Source: Rubrivivax sp.
Lineage (GTDB): Bacteria; Pseudomonadota; Gammaproteobacteria; Burkholderiales; Burkholderiaceae_C
Length of the DNA: 34,841 bases
Direction: 5' to 3'
NCBI GenBank assembly: GCA_022842825.1
Contig: JALHOU010000021.1
Span: 1-34,841 of the forward strand
Shown: positions 32,300-34,841 of the stretch, piece after piece
Layout of the letters: each line of letters opens with the position of its first letter
Numbering within the stretch: the first letter of the stretch is position 1
Notes under the pieces: model-generated
The model's input: the letters and a program-made list of their open reading frames with translations, nothing else
Told to the model about the DNA's origin: nothing
Database searches by the model: none
Program-made: the position numbers and the translations under genes

Positions 32300-33196
32300 C
32301 TATCGATCGTGGTGCCGTGAATGCCCAGGGGGCAGCGGAGTCGGAAACAGGGCCGCGCCGGCGGGAGCCGATGCAGTCTCGGCGTCGTCAAGCGCCAGTT
32401 GCGCCGCCAGCAGCGTGGCCAGGCGCGCGACGCGGGCGAAGTCGTGCGTGTCGTCGCTGGCGCACTCGGTCCTGCCGTCGCCAGTCTCGGCCAGTGCCTG
32501 GCGCAACTCGTCGCGCGCGAGCGGCGCGGTCAGCGCCGGGTCCACGAGCGCCCAGTCGTGCAGCAGAGCGCCAAGAAAGCTGTCGGCGCAGCCGCGCAGG
32601 CTGGCCACGATGCTGAGCACCCTCGGCGACCTCGCGGAGGCGGTCAGCAGCAGGTCGAAGGTGGCGAGCCCCGTGCGCTGCATCAGCAGCTTGCAGCTCG
32701 CATAGGCGTGCTTCAGGCTCTCCGGATGGTCGGCCGCCATCAGCATCGGGCGGGCGGGGCGGCGGCCGATGATGCGCGCGAGGTCGGCGGCCTCGGCATG
32801 CAAGAGCACCACGTCGGCGCTGGGCACGGCATCGAACAACGCCTCGACGAAGCGCGCCGCGGAGCCGCGCGTGTCCACGTAATGCATCGGCAGCCCGCGC
32901 GCCGGCAGGTAGGCCACACCCGGCATCATGGGTTCGATGCCGGCGGCCAGGTCCAGGCGCGCCAGCTCATGCGGCGCCGGTGCGGACAGCGAGGCGTCGA
33001 CCACGAGCACTTGGCGCCCCAGGCAGGAGAGTGTCGCCGCGACGCGGTCCAGCACGGTGGCGTTGAAGGCGACATGCGGGTTGGCGGCCAGCGCGATGAT
33101 CCGGCGGCCCGGTCCGGCGCGGCCCGAGAAGAGCTGGCGCAGCCCTTCGGCCTGATCGAGGGGCACGGACGCGGAGGTGGCGTAGAAGTCGCGCAT
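32300..33196 (-). CDS. flhG: FlhG/FleN-like ParA-fold protein with degenerate P-loop
   Basis: 298 residues, between flhF and fliA, the normal place of flhG. FlhG is a MinD/ParA-type ATPase that limits flagellar number together with FlhF. The N-terminal DQAEGLRQLF is the typical FlhG helix that stimulates FlhF. The ParA-like core is recognisable (RIIALAANPHVAFNATVL, VLVVDASLSAP, ADVVLLHAEAADLA). However, the deviant Walker A motif (K-G-G-x-G-K-T/S) is replaced by ANPHVAFNAT, so the lysines needed for ATP binding are absent. It is probably non-hydrolysing or works differently. ATG 33196 is the first Met before the FlhG-like helix. Confidence 0.82.
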   Translation of the reverse strand: MRDFYATSASVPLDQAEGLRQLFSGRAGPGRRIIALAANPHVAFNATVLDRVAATLSCLGRQVLVVDASLSAPAPHELARLDLAAGIEPMMPGVAYLPARGLPMHYVDTRGSAARFVEALFDAVPSADVVLLHAEAADLARIIGRRPARPMLMAADHPESLKHAYASCKLLMQRTGLATFDLLLTASARSPRVLSIVASLRGCADSFLGALLHDWALVDPALTAPLARDELRQALAETGDGRTECASDDTHDFARVARLATLLAAQLALDDAETASAPAGAALFPTPLPPGHSRHHDR

Positions 33197-33245
33197 GTCC
33201 GGGGGCTCGGTGTCTCGGTGTTCGGTGCCGCTGGGGTGCGTGGCT

Positions 33246-34841
33246 TCAGGCCAATGCCGACGGGCTGCGCACCGGCGCAGCCGCGGCGCCTGGCGCGACC
33301 GAGTCCGTAGCCGATCCAGACGCAAACGGCTGCCCGGCAAAGACCAGGTTGACTTCGGCCGGCTCCATGCGCCAGGCCGGCGCGCCCTGCGCGCGCAGCG
33401 CGCGCTGCACCAGCGCGTGCGCAGACAGGCGGTGCCAGTCCTCGGGCACGCGCTGGCCGTTGGCCACGGCGAGCACCTTGAGGCGGGCGCGGATCATCGC
33501 GTCCAGCGCCGGGGCCAGCTTCACGGCTTCGTCCACCTTGGACAGCACGACGCCGCGGCAACCCGGGGCGGCGTAGGCGGAAAGCTGGTCCTCGATCGTC
33601 TCGCCCTGCGCCGCCGAGCTGATGACGACGATGCGGTTGATGGAGGGCCGTTGCAGCATCTCGAGCAGTTCACGCGTGCGCGTGTCGCGCTGCGCCATGC
33701 CGGCGGTGTCGATGAGCACCATGCGCTTGCCCGCCAGCAACTCGAGCAGGTCTTCCAGCGAGGCGCGGTCGTGCGCGGTATGCACCGGCACGCCGAGGAT
33801 GCGCCCGTAGGTGCGCAGCTGCTCGTGCGCCGCGACGCGGTAGGCGTCCAGGGTGACGAGGCCGAGGTTGGCCGCGCCGTGCTTGGTGGCGAAGGCGGCT
33901 GCGAGCTTGGCCGTGCTCGTGGTCTTACCAACGCCGGTGGCGCCAATGAGCGCGTAGACGCCCCCGGCATCCTCGAGCGCAGCCTCGCGCTCGCCGGTGG
34001 TCAGGTTTCGCTCGAGCACGCCGGCCGCCCAGGAGATCTCCTCGACCTCGGGGGGCAGGCACTCGGCCAGGCGCCGCGTGAGCGCGGGCGAGAAGCCGGC
34101 ATCGAGCAGCCGCTGCGTCAGCTGTGCCTGGCGCGGCTGGCGCTGCAACTTCTCCATGAAGGCGAGCGCGCCGAAGCGTTGCTCGATGAGGCCGCGCATC
34201 GAGCGCAGCTCACTCATCATGGCCGTCTGGTCCTGGCCGGCGGCAGCCGGTGCGGCCGCGGCTGGCATGGCAGGCGTGAGAACGTGCTGCAGCACCGGTG
34301 GATCAGGCCGCTTGACCGGGGCGACCTTGTGCAGGGCCGGCATGGGGTCGCTCGGGTGCGTTGGCGGCGGCGTCGCGGCACGGATCGGCGCGGGCGCGGG
34401 CGCGGCAGCACCAGCGGGCCGCGTCGCACGCTGCGCCACCGCCTGCGGCATCAGCGCATCGGCCATCGCCGCGGCGCGGGCCACACCCGGCGCGGTGCCA
34501 AAGGTCGAGTCGGCGAAGTCGCGCGCCGGGACGCGGCGTGCTTGGGCATGATCGGCCTGCTGAGCAGCCAGCCGGGCACGCGCCTGGGCGATGGGCGAGG
34601 CCGCCGGCGGCCGGGGCGGCTCGGGCTCGGCCGCGGCAGCCCCCAGTTCGGCCTGGCGGCGCTTCAGCATGCGCTCGCGCACGTAGTCCTGGAACGACAG
34701 CGTGCTCATCTGCAGCTGTCGCACGTCCTCGCCGACGCCCGACTCGGGCAGGCGGCTGTCCAGCGTCGGCTCGACACGCTCGAAGTTCGACCCGCCGCCG
34801 GGGCCACCGCCGTGGTCGGCCGGTCGGCGCGCCGCGGGCTG
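33246..34841 (-). CDS. flhF: Flagellar biosynthesis GTPase FlhF, 5' end beyond window
   Basis: 531 codons are present and the frame stays open to the right edge, so the N-terminal domain is missing here. FlhF is an SRP-family GTPase that sets the site of flagellar assembly at the pole. The long Ala/Pro-rich linker is followed by the helical N domain (SELRSMRGLIEQRFGALAFM) and the G domain. G1 GATGVGKTTSTAK is at about 33918-33947; next come DAYRVAAHEQLRTYG, G3 DTAGMAQRD and a G4-like SKVDEA. The C-terminus is a low-complexity tail. An internal ATG (STLSFQDYVRER follows) could mislead gene callers, but the open frame and missing B domain argue for a start outside the window. flhG begins 49 bases downstream. 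Confidence 0.94.
   Translation of the reverse strand, partial: QPAARRPADHGGGPGGGSNFERVEPTLDSRLPESGVGEDVRQLQMSTLSFQDYVRERMLKRRQAELGAAAAEPEPPRPPAASPIAQARARLAAQQADHAQARRVPARDFADSTFGTAPGVARAAAMADALMPQAVAQRATRPAGAAAPAPAPIRAATPPPTHPSDPMPALHKVAPVKRPDPPVLQHVLTPAMPAAAAPAAAGQDQTAMMSELRSMRGLIEQRFGALAFMEKLQRQPRQAQLTQRLLDAGFSPALTRRLAECLPPEVEEISWAAGVLERNLTTGEREAALEDAGGVYALIGATGVGKTTSTAKLAAAFATKHGAANLGLVTLDAYRVAAHEQLRTYGRILGVPVHTAHDRASLEDLLELLAGKRMVLIDTAGMAQRDTRTRELLEMLQRPSINRIVVISSAAQGETIEDQLSAYAAPGCRGVVLSKVDEAVKLAPALDAMIRARLKVLAVANGQRVPEDWHRLSAHALVQRALRAQGAPAWRMEPAEVNLVFAGQPFASGSATDSVAPGAAAAPVRSPSALA

Noticed and set aside
1-34841. Insertion sequences, integrases, CRISPR repeats or phage genes
   Set aside because: None seen; all open frames with recognisable products are housekeeping, signalling or flagellar.

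Overview
The window is high-G+C chromosomal DNA that looks like a motile betaproteobacterium of the order Burkholderiales (Rubrivivax/Leptothrix/Piscinibacter-like). This rests on gene order and protein flavour: the flgBCDEFGHIJKL run with flgA-flgM-flgN on the other strand, the flhF-flhG-fliA run, a BPSS1780-type membrane protein, and large multidomain PAS/GGDEF/EAL regulators. The assignment is inference; there is no rRNA or other taxonomic marker. No mobile element, CRISPR array or prophage was seen, and no gap between genes exceeds about 300 bases.

Layout. 1-173: the start of a TonB-dependent receptor gene leaving the window. 333-4404: housekeeping block with moeB-like E1 enzyme, a SapC-family protein coupled to a CNNM/CorC-type CBS membrane protein, apaH and a tRNA-Ser(TGA). 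4468-6032: a polytopic membrane protein and an unrecognised 253-residue protein. 6196-17580: a signalling island with a GGDEF cyclase, a receiver-PAS-GGDEF-EAL protein, an Hpt protein, a membrane histidine kinase (opposite strand), an ANTAR response regulator, a roughly seven-PAS HisKA_2 kinase and a degenerate EAL-HDOD protein. 17649-28188: flgL to flgB, all on the minus strand. 28318-30062: flgA, flgM, flgN on the plus strand, ending in a clear intrinsic terminator. 30151-34841: soluble chemoreceptor, fliA, flhG and flhF on the minus strand; flhF runs off the right edge.

How it fits together. The flagellar genes build the rod, hook, P and L rings and hook-filament junction. FlgM and FliA are the anti-sigma/sigma-28 checkpoint pair, and FlhF/FlhG set flagellar placement and number. 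The signalling island abuts flgL and probably links c-di-GMP turnover, phosphorelay input and RNA-level control to motility.

Main hunt result. The octamer CCTCAAGT occurs at the -35 position of three candidate sigma-28 promoters with near-identical spacing to a GCCGATAA-like -10. One lies before flgM (expected), one before the Hpt/receiver-GGDEF-EAL/GGDEF operon, and one before the unrecognised gene at 5271-6032. If real, a c-di-GMP phosphorelay and an uncharacterised protein belong to the late flagellar regulon. Other notable points are a 20-residue insertion between the inhibitory-site RxxD and GGDEF of the tandem protein, a HisKA_2 kinase with a non-canonical G1 box paired with an ANTAR regulator, an FlhG homologue without a P-loop, FlgI with a long acidic pre-signal extension, and a perfect 16-bp palindrome before flgM.
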